Source: Pseudomonas sp. CHM02 (GTDB lineage: Bacteria; Pseudomonadota; Gammaproteobacteria; Pseudomonadales; Pseudomonadaceae). From it: a DNA stretch of 64,000 nt. Below the pieces are notes generated by a model that was given only the letters and a program-made list of their open reading frames with translations, did not search any database and was not told the origin of the DNA. Of this stretch, positions 37,668 through 46,312 are shown piece after piece; positions within the stretch are counted from its first letter, which is position 1, and each line of letters begins with the position of its first letter. The stretch is taken from positions 62,001 through 126,000 of the forward strand of contig NZ_JFCA01000008.1 in NCBI RefSeq assembly GCF_000612585.1. The letters are read 5' to 3'. Made by a program: the position numbers and the translations under genes.

Positions 37668-37757
37668 TGTGGGAGCTGGCTTGCCTGCGATAGCGGAGTG
37701 TCAGTCACTGAATGAGGTGACTGAGACATCGCTATCGCAGGCAAGCCAGCTCCCACA
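37668..37757. repeat. REP palindrome pair (GTGGGAGC type) inside the iron-uptake operon
   Basis: TGTGGGAGCTGGCTTGCCTG with CGATAGCG pairs with CGCTATCGCAGGCAAGCCAG plus CTCCCACA. The loop itself contains TCAGTCAC / GTGACTGA, so the structure is symmetric through its centre. It separates the binding-protein gene from the permease and could reduce readthrough or protect the upstream mRNA. Confidence 0.87.
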
Positions 37758-37786
37758 CTGACTGCATTCCAATAGGGCGATAAATG

Positions 37787-38902
37787 TTACTTGGGCTTGC
37801 TGTCGATCCAATAGGCACCCTGCAACGGCATCCCCAGGAACTGTTGGTTGATCTGTTCCATGGTCGCCTGCGGGTCCAGCTTGGCGAACAGCTCCGGGTG
37901 CACCCATTTGGCCAACGATTCAATCGCCAGCAGGTTGTACGGCGAGTTGTAGAAGTCATGCCACAGGCCGTGGGAATTACCTTCGCGGATCGCCCGAAGG
38001 TTGGCGAATTCCGGACGCGCCAGCACTCGGTCAAACGCCTCGCGTGCTTCATCGGTGGTTACACCTGCACCGAGAATCAACCCCGGTTTGTGGTTGCCGG
38101 TGGCGACATACACGTCCGGATCAGCCTTCAATGCGTACTCCACGCTGATATCCCCCAGCGCCCCCGGCACCACATCGGCGGCGATATTGCGCCCGCCCAC
38201 CAGCTTGATCACTTCACCCATGCCGCTCTTGCCGGTGGTGTGCCCTGGCGCTTGCCAGGCACCGGCCAGCAGTTCGAGGAACACGCTTGGGCGCGGGCCC
38301 TCAGGCAAGGCGGCGACGGCATCGGTGATGACCTTGATGTGCTGGTCATAGAAATCCAGAAAGGCCTTGGCCTGGGTTTCACGCCCCAGCGCCTGGCCCA
38401 GCGCGGTCATGCTGGTGTGTGTGCCTTGCACCGGGTTGAGGCGGAAGTCGACGAACAACACCGGTATGCCGGCCCTGGCCAGCACATCGGCGACCGGGCT
38501 GTGTTCGGTCGGGCCATGCCCGGAAATGCTGAAGACCGCCAGGTCGGGTTTCAGCGAGAGGATTTCCTCGGCGCTGACGCTTTGCTCCGACGCTTGCCCG
38601 ATCAATGGGATGTCTTTCACTGTAGGAAATTTCGCCACATAGGCGTTATAGGTGTGTGGGTCCAGCAGCTTCAAATCGTTCTGCCAGCCGACGATGCGCT
38701 GGAACGGGGCATCGCGGTCAAGCAAGGCGAACGCCGAAATCAACCGGCCTTCACCGAGGACAACGCGCTTTACGTGGTCAGCCACTTCGACCTTGCGGCC
38801 CAGCACGTCAGTGACTTCATGGGCGGCGGCGGTTTCGGCATGGCCGAAGATCAGCGCGGCGAACAGTACGCCGAGCTTGAGCGCATTACGGGGGTTCAAC
38901 AT
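37787..38902 (-). CDS. Iron-siderophore periplasmic binding protein
   Basis: 371 aa class III (FecB/BtuF-like) binding protein. The ATG at 38902 has a GGAG ribosome site 8 bases upstream and gives a signal peptide ending in ETAAAHEVTD. The family start VTDVLGRKVEVADHVKRVV and the two lobes joined by a long helix are evident from length and spacing. It captures a ferric chelate or cobalamin-like ligand after outer-membrane passage; with the TonB receptor beside it, a siderophore is likely. The ligand cannot be read from sequence. Confidence 0.88.
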   Translation of the reverse strand: MLNPRNALKLGVLFAALIFGHAETAAAHEVTDVLGRKVEVADHVKRVVLGEGRLISAFALLDRDAPFQRIVGWQNDLKLLDPHTYNAYVAKFPTVKDIPLIGQASEQSVSAEEILSLKPDLAVFSISGHGPTEHSPVADVLARAGIPVLFVDFRLNPVQGTHTSMTALGQALGRETQAKAFLDFYDQHIKVITDAVAALPEGPRPSVFLELLAGAWQAPGHTTGKSGMGEVIKLVGGRNIAADVVPGALGDISVEYALKADPDVYVATGNHKPGLILGAGVTTDEAREAFDRVLARPEFANLRAIREGNSHGLWHDFYNSPYNLLAIESLAKWVHPELFAKLDPQATMEQINQQFLGMPLQGAYWIDSKPK

Positions 38903-38930
38903 GGCAGGGACTCCAGGTGAAGGCGGCGCA

Positions 38931-39611
38931 TCAGACATCGCTCCAGCGCCGCAACAGGTTGTGGTAGGCGCCGCTCAGTTGCAGCAGCGCGTGGTGGTCG
39001 GCGTCTTGGGCGGTGAGGGTCTGGATGGCGACGTCCATGTCCAGCAACAGCTGGCGCTGACTGTCTTCGCGCACCAGGCTTTCGATCCAGAAGAAACTGG
39101 CGATGCGCTCGCCGCGCGTCACCGGGTTGATCTTGTGCAGGCTGCTGCCGGGGTAGATCAGCAGGTGGCCGGCGGGCAGCTTCACTGCGTGTTCGCCGAA
39201 GGTGTCGCGAATGATCAGTTCGCCGCCGTCATAGCTGGCCGGATTGGCGAGGAACAGCGTGGCGGAGATGTCCGTGCGCACCCGCTCGCGCACGCCCTTG
39301 AGGCCGCGAATAGCGTTGTCGATATGCCAGTCGAACGCCTCGCCGCCGCAGTAGCGGTTGAACAGCGGCGGGTAGATACGCTTGGGCAAGGCGGCCGACA
39401 TGAACAGCGCGTTGTCCGACAGCCGCGCCAGGATCTGCTCGCCCACGCGAACGGCCACCGGCGAATCCTGCGACAACTGCCGGTTGTTTTTCGCCAGTGC
39501 CGAGCGCTGCCCGGCCGTCACCTTGCCGTCCACCCAGGGCTGATCGAGCAAGGTCGCCACGGTGCTTTCGACTTCGCGGGCACTGAGCAGTGCCGGGATT
39601 TCGATCAGCAC
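38931..39611 (-). CDS. piuC: Fe(II)/2-oxoglutarate-dependent PKHD-type hydroxylase PiuC
   Basis: 226 aa. The double-stranded beta-helix iron site shows as [11 protein letters not shown] (H-x-D) and [20 protein letters not shown] (distal His and the 2-oxoglutarate-binding Arg). The N-terminus [14 protein letters not shown] is the PiuC/YbiX family start. These hydroxylases are regularly encoded next to TonB siderophore receptors and are Fur-regulated; their substrate is unknown. The gene starts 3 bases after the receptor stop and is followed 28 bases later by the binding protein gene, so all belong to one operon. Confidence 0.92.
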   Translation of the reverse strand: MLIEIPALLSAREVESTVATLLDQPWVDGKVTAGQRSALAKNNRQLSQDSPVAVRVGEQILARLSDNALFMSAALPKRIYPPLFNRYCGGEAFDWHIDNAIRGLKGVRERVRTDISATLFLANPASYDGGELIIRDTFGEHAVKLPAGHLLIYPGSSLHKINPVTRGERIASFFWIESLVREDSQRQLLLDMDVAIQTLTAQDADHHALLQLSGAYHNLLRRWSDV

Positions 39612-39614
39612 GGG

Positions 39615-41996
39615 TCAGAACTCATAGTCGACGCTGGCGGTGAGGGTGCGCCCGGCGCCCGGAATGCCGTAGAGCTGGAAGCCGTCGAGGGAGGCGCCGA
39701 TCTGGCTGTAATAGAACGTGTTGAACACGTTGTTGAGGTTGAGGTTGACCGTGGTGTCCTTGTTGACCTTGTATTGCGCCGCGACGTTGCTGAGCCAGTA
39801 GCCCGGGGCCTTTTCGTGGTCGCGGGTGTAGATCGCATACACGCCGGACGGGCCGTTGGCGTAGCTGCTGTTGTTGTTCAAGCCTCCGACGTATTTATTG
39901 TCGGTGTAACGGCGCCGGCCCACGTATTGCTCGCCGTAACTCAGGCTCAGGGCGTCGGTGACGGCGTAGGTGGTCCACAGGTTGGCGGTCAGGTCGGGCA
40001 CGTTCTTGGCTTCGGCGCCTTTGTTGATGCCTTTTGTCTGGGTGCTCTTGAGTGCCGAGAAACCGCTGTAGGCGGTCCAGCGCGGGGTGATATTGCCTTG
40101 CAGGCCGAGTTCGATGCCGTCTACCCGTTTGGCGGGCAGGGCGCGAACGGGGGCGGATTCGCCGTCCTGGTATTCCCAGGCATTGTCCAGTTCAGTGCGG
40201 AAGATCGCCGCCGTGACGTTGAGCATGTCATGGGCGATGTCCCACTTGGTGCCCAGCTCATAGGTCTTCGACTTGGCCGGGCTGTAGTTGCTGGTGCTCG
40301 CCGCGCCGTAGATCTGGTTATTGGTCGACGCGCCCAACGCCGATGGCTGCGCGGCCTCGCTGTAGGACACGTAGATGCTGCCGTTGGGCAATGGCTTGAA
40401 CACCGCGCCGACCCGACCGCTGACGGCGCCGTCGGTGCTGCTGATCGTGGCCTGGCCGCGTTGGCGGGTTTGCGCACGCCAGTTGTCGTAGCGCAGCGAA
40501 CCGAGCACTTGCCATTGTTCGTTGAGGGTAATCGTGTCGCCCAGATAGACACCGGCGTTGTCGATCACCGAGCGCGGGTCGCCTTCGCCTTTGGTCACGT
40601 AGGTGCTGGCGAAGCTGTGGCTGGGGTCGTTCATGTCGAACAGCATGTCGCCGGCCGGCACTTGGGCGTTGCGTTTCAGGCCGCCGTAGGTCTCGTGATA
40701 GAACTCCAGGCCGCTGACCACTGCGTGCTGCAGGCTGCCGGTGGTGAGGTTGAAGTTGAAGTCGGTCTGGTTGTCGAGGATGGTGTAGCGCTTGGACAAA
40801 CCGAAGTCACTGCCGCGCAGGATGCCGTAGGCGGTGTTGCTGTTGTTCACGTAGTCGGTGTAGGCATTCACCGTGCTGCCCGGCACTTGGCTGACAGGGC
40901 CTACACCTGTGTAGCCCAGGGTCGCACAGCGCGTGCCGGTGCAGGTCTTCTGGCCGTTGGCGTTGGCGGCGAAGAAGCGCGCCGGGGAGAGCACCGCGAA
41001 GTTGTCGCTGCGCTCCCAGCGCGTCTGGTTGCGCAGGTTGGCGTCGTTCCAGTCCACGTCATGTTCGAAGCGCGCAGTGAGTGAGGTGGTCTTGTTCTCT
41101 TGGGTGTAGAGGCTGGAGTCGCCATACCAGTTCGAGCGTTTCACCCCCGGCATGCGGTCGCCGTTGGTGCCGCGCTGGATCGGCACACCGCCGTCCGGCG
41201 TATTGGTGTCTTTCTGGTAGAAGGTGTCGACGAAGAACCGCGTGTCGGTGCCCAGGCCGAAGCCGAACGAAGTGGCGATGCCCCAGCGGTCGTAGTCCAC
41301 GTCGTCACGTTCGGACACCTGGTTGTAGTGCTTCATCAGGTTGATGCGCACGGCGGTGGTGTCGTTCAGTTGTTTGTTGAGGTCGGCAGTGAGGCGGCGG
41401 TAGCTGTCGGTGCCGATCCCGGCCGAGACTTTGTTGGCATCGCCCAGGTGCGCTTCCTTGCTGACCAGGTTGACGCTGCCACCCACGGCGGACACCCCGG
41501 ACTCGATGGAGCCGGTGCCCTTGAACACTTCCGCCTGTTGCAGGTTGAACGTATCGGTGCGCGTCGACATGCCCGCATCGCGCACGCCGTCGACGGTCAG
41601 GCTCTGCTCGGAAGAAAACCCGCGAATCGAAAACAGATCGCCCCAGCCCAGGTTGCCCTCGCCGGACATAAAGGTAATGCCCGGCACGTTGCGCAACACT
41701 TCCTGCAAGGTCTGCGCGTTCTGCTCCTTGAGCACCTGCTGCGGCACGATGGTCACGCTTTGCGGCGCGTCCAGCAGCGGTTGGCTGATTTTTGCCGAGG
41801 TCACCCGGTCCACTTTGAAGGTGGAGGTGGCTTCGCCGTCGACCTTGATTTCCGGCAGGCTCAGCACCGAATCGCTGGATTTGGCCGTTGGCGCATCAGC
41901 AAAGGCAACCGGCGCGACGCTGCCGGCAGCCAGCAAACCGAACATCGGTGCCAGGGTGGTGTGCAGCGAGTGGCTGCGAGGTGTGGGCAATGACAT
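39615..41996 (-). CDS. piuA: TonB-dependent siderophore receptor (PiuA/Fiu type)
   Basis: 793 aa outer-membrane receptor. A signal peptide (LLAAGSVAPVAFADA) is followed by a region that could be a TonB-interaction segment, then the plug with PQSVTIVPQQVLKEQNAQTL and MSGEGNLGWGDLFSIRGFSS, then a 22-strand barrel ending in the terminal phenylalanine SVDYEF. The ATG at 41996 is chosen because GGAAG lies 6 bases upstream. Pairing with piuC identifies it as a PiuA/Fiu-like receptor, a family that takes up monomeric catechol-type iron chelates. A Fur-box match overlaps its promoter. Confidence 0.93.
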   Translation of the reverse strand: MSLPTPRSHSLHTTLAPMFGLLAAGSVAPVAFADAPTAKSSDSVLSLPEIKVDGEATSTFKVDRVTSAKISQPLLDAPQSVTIVPQQVLKEQNAQTLQEVLRNVPGITFMSGEGNLGWGDLFSIRGFSSEQSLTVDGVRDAGMSTRTDTFNLQQAEVFKGTGSIESGVSAVGGSVNLVSKEAHLGDANKVSAGIGTDSYRRLTADLNKQLNDTTAVRINLMKHYNQVSERDDVDYDRWGIATSFGFGLGTDTRFFVDTFYQKDTNTPDGGVPIQRGTNGDRMPGVKRSNWYGDSSLYTQENKTTSLTARFEHDVDWNDANLRNQTRWERSDNFAVLSPARFFAANANGQKTCTGTRCATLGYTGVGPVSQVPGSTVNAYTDYVNNSNTAYGILRGSDFGLSKRYTILDNQTDFNFNLTTGSLQHAVVSGLEFYHETYGGLKRNAQVPAGDMLFDMNDPSHSFASTYVTKGEGDPRSVIDNAGVYLGDTITLNEQWQVLGSLRYDNWRAQTRQRGQATISSTDGAVSGRVGAVFKPLPNGSIYVSYSEAAQPSALGASTNNQIYGAASTSNYSPAKSKTYELGTKWDIAHDMLNVTAAIFRTELDNAWEYQDGESAPVRALPAKRVDGIELGLQGNITPRWTAYSGFSALKSTQTKGINKGAEAKNVPDLTANLWTTYAVTDALSLSYGEQYVGRRRYTDNKYVGGLNNNSSYANGPSGVYAIYTRDHEKAPGYWLSNVAAQYKVNKDTTVNLNLNNVFNTFYYSQIGASLDGFQLYGIPGAGRTLTASVDYEF

Positions 41997-42014
41997 GGGC
42001 AACTTCCGAGTCTA

Positions 42015-42033
42015 AATTACAATTACTCTCATT
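42015..42033 (-). promoter_or_regulatory. Fur-box match upstream of piuA
   Basis: On the minus strand the 19-mer AATGAGAGTAATTGTAATT matches the pseudomonad Fur consensus AATGAGAATGATTCTCATT at 15 of 19 positions by my count. It lies 19 bases upstream of the receptor start and within the divergent promoter region shared with the response regulator. Iron repression of the uptake operon is therefore likely. Confidence 0.75.
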
Positions 42034-42194
42034 TAGGTTCGGTAGTCTAAAGAGCGATTCCGCCTGCCATACCCCAGGTTTGTATCGCTGGTGCGTGATT
42101 ATGGTTTCCTACAACATTCCATTACATTTGCGCGCACGGCTGGCTGAACTTTCGGCTATTTGCTGCGTTTCATTGTTTTCCGGATTGACTGCCC

Positions 42195-42905
42195 ATGGCC
42201 AAACAAGACCACCTGCTGATCGTTGATGACGATCCGCAAATCCGCCAGTTGCTCTGCGACTACCTGAGCGACGCCGGCTTCCAGGTGTCCACCGCTGCCG
42301 ATGGCAAGGAAATGCGCCGGCGCCTGGCGCTGAATGTCATCGACCTGATCGTCCTCGACCTGATGCTGCCTGGCGAAGACGGCTTGAGCCTGTGCCGCGA
42401 ACTGCGGGTCAGCTCCAACACGCCGGTGGTGATGCTCACCGCCAAGGGCTCGTTGATCGACCGTATCGTCGGCCTGGAAATCGGTGCCGACGACTACCTG
42501 CCCAAGCCGTTCGACCCGCGAGAGTTGCTGGTGCGCATCAAGGTGGTGCTGCGCCGGGTGCAGAGCTTTCCAGACCGTGCGCGCCTGGATGAAGCGCCGA
42601 GTATTCGTTTCGCCGGCTGGCAACTCGACACGCGGGCGCGGCAATTGCTCTCGCCGGAGGGCGTGGTGGTCAGCCTGGGCAACTCGGATTACCGCGTGTT
42701 GCGCCTGCTGTTGCAGCACCCCAATCGGCCGTTGAGCCGCGACTTTCTGCTCAACCACGTGTTCGACAAGGACAGCACGCCGTTCGACCGCTCCATCGAT
42801 GTGTGTGTCAGCCGCCTGCGCTCGCAACTGCCGGCGGGGCTGATCAAGACCGTGCGCAACGAGGGCTACATGCTCACCGCCGATGACGTGGTGCTGGCGT
42901 CGTGA
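42195..42905 (+). CDS. OmpR-family response regulator beside the siderophore receptor
   Basis: 236 aa. The receiver domain has the acidic pocket DDDPQI and phospho-acceptor Asp55 in VLDLMLPGEDG, with the Thr/Lys residues in VMLTAKG and YLPKPFDPREL. The C-terminal winged helix carries HPNRPLSRDFLLNHVFD and RSIDVCVSRLRSQL. The gene is divergent from piuA with 198 bases between and overlaps its sensor kinase by 4 bases. It resembles the PirR role, activating a receptor when its siderophore is present, but the symbol is withheld because the orthology is only inferred. Confidence 0.9.
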   Translation: MAKQDHLLIVDDDPQIRQLLCDYLSDAGFQVSTAADGKEMRRRLALNVIDLIVLDLMLPGEDGLSLCRELRVSSNTPVVMLTAKGSLIDRIVGLEIGADDYLPKPFDPRELLVRIKVVLRRVQSFPDRARLDEAPSIRFAGWQLDTRARQLLSPEGVVVSLGNSDYRVLRLLLQHPNRPLSRDFLLNHVFDKDSTPFDRSIDVCVSRLRSQLPAGLIKTVRNEGYMLTADDVVLAS

Positions 42906-44287
42906 GGCTGCTGCCGCGTTCGCTGTTCGGGCGGTTGGTGCTGATCCTGGTCAGCGGCATGCTCGCGGCGCAGGCCCTGACCAGCAGCATCTGGTACGAC
43001 CGGCGCCATGGGCAGGTGCTGGAAATCCCTGTGCGCTTGATCGCTACGCGGCTGGCGGACGTGGTGCGTTTGGTGCACAGCGATCCGCAACAGGCTGACC
43101 TGTTGATCAAACTGCTCGACACGCCGAACTTTCGCCTGACCCTCAGCGATCAGGCCAGCAATACGCCCAGCACCCTTAACGACAGTGACCGGCCCACCGA
43201 GCGGCTGATCAAAAAAGTGCTGTCGGAAAAAACCGGCTATGCCCAGACCCTGATCCTGTTGCGCCTGTCCCTGGTGGATGGCGACGGGCAAACCGCCGGT
43301 CTGTCGACCTTGCTTGGTTCCAAACCGGTGGTGGGGCAATTCCTGATCGACCTGCGCCTGCCCGATGGGCGCTGGTTGCAAGTGGATGCCAGCGAAGAGC
43401 AGGGCTGGACCAGCACCTCGCCACTGGACCTGCTGTTCGACTACGTCATGCGTATTTATCTGCTGCGGGTGCTGGTGCTGGTGGTGATCGCCCTGGTCGC
43501 GGTGCGCTTGGCTATCCGCCCGCTCAACGCCCTGGCCAAGGCTGCCGAGGCCCTGGGCCGGGATATCCAGCGCCCGCCGTTGTCAGTGGACGGCCCCACC
43601 GAAGTGCGTCGCGCCGCGCAGGCCTTCAACGCGATGCAACAGCGGTTGATCGCCAACATCGCCGAGCGCACGCGGTTTCTTGCGGCCATTTCCCACGACC
43701 TGCGCTCACCAATCACACGCCTGCGCCTGCGCACCGAAATGCTCGAGGACAACCGCACCAGGGAGCGTTTTCGCAGCGACCTGGAAGAAATGGAGCACAT
43801 GGTGTCCAGTACGTTGGATTTTGTCAGCAGTGGCGAAATCAACGAGACACGGCAGAACATCGACATCAATGCCTTGCTGCAAAGCTTGCAGGCGGACCTG
43901 CAGGACATCGGCGAGAACGTGCTGATCGAAGGCCGAGCCAAACAGCCCCTGCCGGGGTACGCCCGCAGCCTCAAGCGCTGTGTGCAGAACCTGCTGGAAA
44001 ATGCGGTGCGTTATGGCTGCGACGTGGTGGTGCGGGTCGACGATCAGGCGGACAGCTTGAGGATCGTCATCAGCGACCGCGGGCCGGGGATTCCCCAGGA
44101 ACAACTGGAACAGGTGATGGAGCCGTTCTACCGCGTGGAGGGCTCACGCAATGCCGAGACCGGCGGATATGGCTTGGGGCTGAGCATTGCTCATACCATC
44201 GCCAAGGCGCATGACGGGCGGTTGAATGTGCGCAATCGGCAAGGCGGGGGACTTGAAGTGGAGCTATTGTTGGTGCGACAGGCCTGA
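42902..44287 (+). CDS. Sensor histidine kinase of the siderophore-linked two-component system
   Basis: 461 aa. A first membrane helix (residues 10-30) and a second (about 183-203) enclose a periplasmic sensor domain of roughly 150 residues. A HAMP linker follows, then the H-box with His265 in AAISHDLRSPITRLR, the N-box LLENAVRYG, and G-boxes (SDRGPGIP, TGGYGLGLSIAHT). It overlaps the regulator gene by 4 bases. The periplasmic domain presumably senses an iron- or siderophore-related signal, or an envelope state; this is inference from context. Confidence 0.9.
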   Translation: MRLLPRSLFGRLVLILVSGMLAAQALTSSIWYDRRHGQVLEIPVRLIATRLADVVRLVHSDPQQADLLIKLLDTPNFRLTLSDQASNTPSTLNDSDRPTERLIKKVLSEKTGYAQTLILLRLSLVDGDGQTAGLSTLLGSKPVVGQFLIDLRLPDGRWLQVDASEEQGWTSTSPLDLLFDYVMRIYLLRVLVLVVIALVAVRLAIRPLNALAKAAEALGRDIQRPPLSVDGPTEVRRAAQAFNAMQQRLIANIAERTRFLAAISHDLRSPITRLRLRTEMLEDNRTRERFRSDLEEMEHMVSSTLDFVSSGEINETRQNIDINALLQSLQADLQDIGENVLIEGRAKQPLPGYARSLKRCVQNLLENAVRYGCDVVVRVDDQADSLRIVISDRGPGIPQEQLEQVMEPFYRVEGSRNAETGGYGLGLSIAHTIAKAHDGRLNVRNRQGGGLEVELLLVRQA

Positions 44288-44288
44288 C

Positions 44289-44325
44289 GTGGCGAGCCCG
44301 CTCGCCACAGTAAGCGGGCTCCTAC
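44289..44325. repeat. REP-like palindrome between converging genes
   Basis: GTGGCGAG / CTCGCCAC (44289-44308) is a perfect 8-bp stem, followed by GCGGGCTCCTAC that resembles a REP arm. It begins 2 bases after the kinase stop and ends 12 bases before the SEC-C gene stop, so it may terminate both transcripts. Confidence 0.7.
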
Positions 44326-44336
44326 GGGGTCAGGGC

Positions 44337-44537
44337 TTACGCCCCGTGGCACTTCTTGAATTTCTTCTCGCTGCCGCACGGGCACGGATCGTTGCGACCA
44401 ACGTCCTTCAAGGCGTTGCGCACCGGCTCCTGGTGAGCGTGGCCGCAGTTCGGGCCGTGGACATGGCCGTGGTCGTGATCATGGTGATCGTGATCGTGGT
44501 TGCAGTCAGGACCATGGACATGGGGTTGCTGAGTCAT
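44337..44537 (-). CDS. Small SEC-C metal-binding-motif protein
   Basis: 66 aa. The C-terminal 22 residues are a SEC-C zinc motif ([19 protein letters not shown]), as found at the SecA C-terminus. The N-terminal part is a His/Asp/Cys-rich metal-binding tract with two HGP-x-C-x-H units. It overlaps the upstream lipoprotein gene by 4 bases (ATGA). The role is unknown; zinc or other metal binding is the only safe statement. The histidine tract makes metal storage or delivery possible. Confidence 0.85.
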   Translation of the reverse strand: MTQQPHVHGPDCNHDHDHHDHDHGHVHGPNCGHAHQEPVRNALKDVGRNDPCPCGSEKKFKKCHGA

Positions 44538-45016
44538 CGATGTCGCTCCGGAATAAAATCGCCGGGGATTATCTCGCCATTGTGGTTCACCTGCACGTCA
44601 TAACCGATGAATAATCCGGTTTTCAGCTCACCTTCCAGGCGATACGGCACGGGCTGGTCTGGATTTTTCAACATCTGCACCACATCACGGATCTGCGGCC
44701 AGAGGTTGGTGCGCACCGACACGCGGAAAACCTTATGGCTGCGCGGCGGCACGGTCAGCCATTCGTTGGACTCGCCCTCGGTCAGCACGAAGTTGCCCAA
44801 GGTGACCTTGTAGATCAGACCACGCACGGTCAGGTCGGCGTCGTCGCGGTTGTCGACGCGAAAGTACAGCTTGAATTTCTGCTCCAGCAACTTGGCGCGC
44901 ACCACCTCGACTTTCACCAGGGAGACATGAGGCGGCGGCGAATCGTCTTCGAACCACGACGCACAACCGGTCAGGCCAAGGGTCAACGCCAGCATCAAGC
45001 TGTACATCCGAAGCAT
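44534..45016 (-). CDS. LEA type 2 (WHy-domain) lipoprotein
   Basis: 160 aa. The signal sequence ends in a lipobox (LTLGLTGC), so the protein is probably a membrane-anchored lipoprotein. The mature part is a single LEA-2 / WHy beta domain ([20 protein letters not shown], then [19 protein letters not shown]). Such domains are linked to desiccation or stress tolerance in other organisms. The start is uncertain: ATGs at 45028, 45016 and 45007 are in frame; 45016 was chosen because AGGAATGG lies upstream. The gene is coupled to the SEC-C gene. Confidence 0.8.
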   Translation of the reverse strand: MLRMYSLMLALTLGLTGCASWFEDDSPPPHVSLVKVEVVRAKLLEQKFKLYFRVDNRDDADLTVRGLIYKVTLGNFVLTEGESNEWLTVPPRSHKVFRVSVRTNLWPQIRDVVQMLKNPDQPVPYRLEGELKTGLFIGYDVQVNHNGEIIPGDFIPERHR

Positions 45017-45030
45017 GGCGTTATCCATTC

Positions 45031-45129
45031 CTGTAGGAGCGAGCTTGCTCGCGAAGGTCGTCAACGATGACGGTGACAGCCTGACACACAACGGCACCCT
45101 CAGGTTTTTCGCGGGCAAGCCCGCTCCTA
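45031..45129. repeat. REP palindrome pair (TGTAGGAGCGAGCTTGCTCGC type)
   Basis: CTGTAGGAGCGAGCTTGCTC plus GCGAA pairs loosely with TTCGCGGGCAAGCCCGCTCCTA at the far end. The arms are less alike than in the other doublets, so it is an older or hybrid pair. Its left edge runs up to 15 bases from the lipoprotein start, and the other edge lies 20 bases from the YchJ stop. Confidence 0.8.
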
Positions 45130-45148
45130 GCGTTGGCGGTGCGTGCCT

Positions 45149-45619
45149 TTAAAAGTAGCTGGAACAGCACTTCTTGAATTTCTGCCCACTGCCGCACAGG
45201 CAGGCATCGTTGCGTCCGGCCTTCACTTCCACCGTCGGGTCGATGAAGTACCAGCGCCCGTCATTCTGTACGAAAGAGGACTGCTCGCGGTGGCTATGTT
45301 CACCGGTGCTGTCATGCCAGCGTGCGGTGAAGGTCACGAACGCGTGTTCTGGCTGGCCGCCGAACACCTCGGAGCTTTCCACCTCAAGACCGAGCCAGGT
45401 GCTCTGGGCACTCCAGGCGGCGATAGCGTTGCGGTCCAGGCCCGGTCGTTGGGCGGGCAGGGTGGTGGCGACCAGGTAGTCCACCAGGCCCAGGACGTAG
45501 GCGCTGTAGCGCGAGCGCATCAACGCGGTGGCGCAGGGCGCCGGGTGCCCGGCGTGATAATGGCCGCAGCAGGCATCCAGCAGGTTGCCACTGCCGCAGG
45601 GGCAAATGGATGTACTCAT
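45149..45619 (-). CDS. YchJ-family protein with two SEC-C motifs
   Basis: 156 aa. SEC-C motifs lie at both ends: [14 protein letters not shown] near residue 6 and [13 protein letters not shown] at the C-terminus. The middle is an NTF2-like domain ([19 protein letters not shown]). The ATG at 45619 ([11 protein letters not shown]) is the family start. This is the UPF0225/YchJ family, of unknown function; zinc binding is inferred from the Cys pattern. The gene is 4 bases after the upstream gene stop, so they form one transcript. Confidence 0.92.
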   Translation of the reverse strand: MSTSICPCGSGNLLDACCGHYHAGHPAPCATALMRSRYSAYVLGLVDYLVATTLPAQRPGLDRNAIAAWSAQSTWLGLEVESSEVFGGQPEHAFVTFTARWHDSTGEHSHREQSSFVQNDGRWYFIDPTVEVKAGRNDACLCGSGQKFKKCCSSYF

Positions 45620-45623
45620 CGGG

Positions 45624-46121
45624 TTACCACCAATACTTTCCGAAGTTTTCCGGGTTGGCCCAGAAGCGGGCGTTGAGCCAGTCCGGCACCTGTTTATAGT
45701 CAAGCAGATCGTAGGTAAACAGCGTCAGGACCTGCTCATCACGCTGGAAACGCTCGCCGGCCTGCAGGGCCAGGGAGAAGAAGTCGGTGTCTTTCCAGCC
45801 GCAGGCGCCCAGGTCCACCAGCACCGCAATGCGGCTGGCGTTGAGGTTGCGGATGCCGCCCAGCAGGGTCAGGCCTTGCGGTTTTGACAGGTGCTCCAGG
45901 CAATCGACTGCCAGCGCCAGGTCGAAACGCTGCGCCGCCAGCTCCGCCGGCAGAGGGCCGGGTGAGGCGAGGGCGACCTGGGTGTCGGGGTGCGCTGCTT
46001 GAAATGCCTCCAGCGCCGGGAACTGGCTGGCGCCCAACAGCAACAGGCGTTTGGGCTGGTGCAAATCGAGCAAAGCGGCCAGGGCTTGCTGGGGTGTACG
46101 GGCAGAAATACCGGCGGTCAT
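45624..46121 (-). CDS. DUF6231-like protein with a methyltransferase-like fold pattern
   Basis: 165 aa with no signal peptide. The pattern [16 protein letters not shown], then [19 protein letters not shown], resembles motifs I and IV of class I SAM methyltransferases, although the glycine-rich loop is shortened (GAS only). I place it in the DUF6231 group from memory; this is not certain. It ends in [14 protein letters not shown]. It is translated 4 bases upstream of ychJ, so both are probably co-expressed. Catalysis is unproven. Confidence 0.7.
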   Translation of the reverse strand: MTAGISARTPQQALAALLDLHQPKRLLLLGASQFPALEAFQAAHPDTQVALASPGPLPAELAAQRFDLALAVDCLEHLSKPQGLTLLGGIRNLNASRIAVLVDLGACGWKDTDFFSLALQAGERFQRDEQVLTLFTYDLLDYKQVPDWLNARFWANPENFGKYWW

Positions 46122-46312
46122 CAGAGATCCTCACATCAGGACCGTAGAGACTAGCGCGGCTGAGCGTGCGGGCCTAGAGCGGGTGGCTGCGAAAAGTCCG
46201 ACAAACGCGACGATCCTCAATGAATACAGGGGCGCGGCGTAGTGGCGCAGATGAAAAGAGCCGTCTTTACTCCACCCATCGGCCCCCGCCGATCCCCCTC
46301 AGGAGAAATCAG

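Noticed and set aside
38652..41084. An 810-codon open frame on the plus strand over piuA and the start of the binding-protein gene
   Set aside because: It overlaps two strongly supported genes on the other strand; its composition (His, Val, Gly, Arg) is that of an antisense shadow.
42195..44287. pirRS as gene symbols for the two-component pair
   Set aside because: The position beside a siderophore receptor fits, but orthology cannot be proved from this sequence alone, and the adjacent receptor is paired with piuC, unlike pirA.
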